Assembly: GCA_030615555.1 (NCBI GenBank)
Contig: JAUWZB010000065.1
Span: 1 to 5,366 of the forward strand
Reading direction: 5' to 3'
Source: Dehalococcoidales bacterium
GTDB lineage: Bacteria > Chloroflexota > Dehalococcoidia > E44-bin15
DNA length: 5,366 nt
Shown: positions 4,828 through 5,366 of the stretch, one piece after another
How positions within the stretch are numbered: the first letter of the stretch is position 1
How the letters are laid out: every line of letters begins with the position of its first letter
Notes under the pieces: generated by a model
Seen by the model: the letters and a program-made list of their open reading frames with translations, nothing else
Databases searched by the model: none
What the model was told of the DNA's origin: nothing
Made by a program: the position numbers and the translations under genes

Positions 4828-5366
4828 ATGGATTGGGGAATGAAAAACCGTATGGCACAGCTTATCCAATCGGATGGCCGATGTTTGTTTTTGCCGATCG
4901 ATCATGGGTATTTTCAAGGGCCCACGAGAAAATTGGAGAAACCGGGCGAGACTATTAAGCCACTCCTCCCTTATTGCGACGCCATCTTTGTTACCAGAGG
5001 TGTATTGCGCTCATCAATAGAGCCCGATAGCGCTAAACCGACCATCCTCAGGGTTTCTGGGGGCACCAGCATGGTTGGAAAAGACCTGGCCAATGAAGGG
5101 ATCACCACCTCCATGGAAGAGGCTATTCGCCTTAATGTGGCTGCCATAGGCATCTCCATCTTTGTAGGCAGTGACTATGAGCGTGAATCGCTACTGAATC
5201 TATCGAGGCTCGTTGATGAGGGCGAAAAGTATGGCATCCCGGTGATGGCGGTTACCGCTGTGGGCAAAGAGATGGAGAAGCGAGACGCCCGCTACCTTGC
5301 TTTGTGCTGTCGCATCGCCGCGGAACTCGGCGCACGTGTCGCAAAAACCTACTGGTGTGAAGGCTT
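4828..5366 (+). CDS. LsrF/DhnA-family class I aldolase or thiolase (C-terminus beyond window)
   Basis: The first 179 residues are visible and the frame runs off the right edge. The sequence closely follows E. coli LsrF as I recall it: DWGM at 2-5, PIDHGYFQGPT (23-33), TRGVLRSS (56-63), LRVSGGTSM (74-82), VGSDYE (113-118), VMAVTAVGKEM (139-149) and AKTYW (172-176). K173 aligns with the Schiff-base lysine. LsrF is the thiolase that breaks down phosphorylated autoinducer-2. The same TIM-barrel family includes archaeal-type fructose-bisphosphate aldolase and ADH synthase, so the substrate is uncertain without the lsr genes in view. An in-frame TAA at 4807 limits the start to ATG at 4819 or 4828; the AAGGGGGG run (4811-4818) suits only 4828. 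The protein therefore lacks the roughly 30-residue N-terminal extension of E. coli LsrF and begins at the conserved DWGM. Confidence 0.88.
   Translation, partial: MDWGMKNRMAQLIQSDGRCLFLPIDHGYFQGPTRKLEKPGETIKPLLPYCDAIFVTRGVLRSSIEPDSAKPTILRVSGGTSMVGKDLANEGITTSMEEAIRLNVAAIGISIFVGSDYERESLLNLSRLVDEGEKYGIPVMAVTAVGKEMEKRDARYLALCCRIAAELGARVAKTYWCEG

Overview
The window looks like the chromosome of an anaerobic bacterium of moderately high GC. A cobalamin-type radical SAM protein, two desulforedoxin-type iron proteins and an LsrF-like aldolase sitting beside yebC-ruvC-ruvA would fit Chloroflexota (Dehalococcoidia-like). That placement is an inference from gene content and was not tested.

The left four fifths (1 to about 4210) is one leftward run of five genes. 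From its promoter at 4181-4209 it reads yebC, ruvC, ruvA, a zinc-ribbon SAM methyltransferase, and a B12-binding radical SAM protein that leaves the window at base 1. Spacing is tight after ruvC: ruvC and ruvA overlap by 4 nt (ATGA), ruvA and the methyltransferase are 4 nt apart, and the methyltransferase and radical SAM gene are 25 nt apart. RuvA and RuvC are the Holliday junction recognition and cleavage subunits. The motor gene ruvB does not follow ruvA; the methyltransferase and radical SAM genes sit there instead.

The right part runs rightward. A 224-nt divergent region (4147-4370) carries the yebC promoter and two tandem promoters for a pair of very small genes. These encode desulforedoxin-like proteins of 39 and 47 residues, each with CxxC and CC iron ligands. 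They start with TTG and GTG behind strong Shine-Dalgarno sequences and are easily missed by gene callers. A rho-independent terminator (4696-4728) closes this unit. It overlaps a second inverted repeat and is followed by a separate promoter for an LsrF/DhnA-family aldolase, which is cut off by the right edge.

No tRNA, rRNA, mobile element or CRISPR array was seen. The window is mostly conserved housekeeping sequence. Its least ordinary parts are the tandem mini-desulforedoxins with their promoter layout, and the methyltransferase/radical SAM pair coupled to ruvCA.
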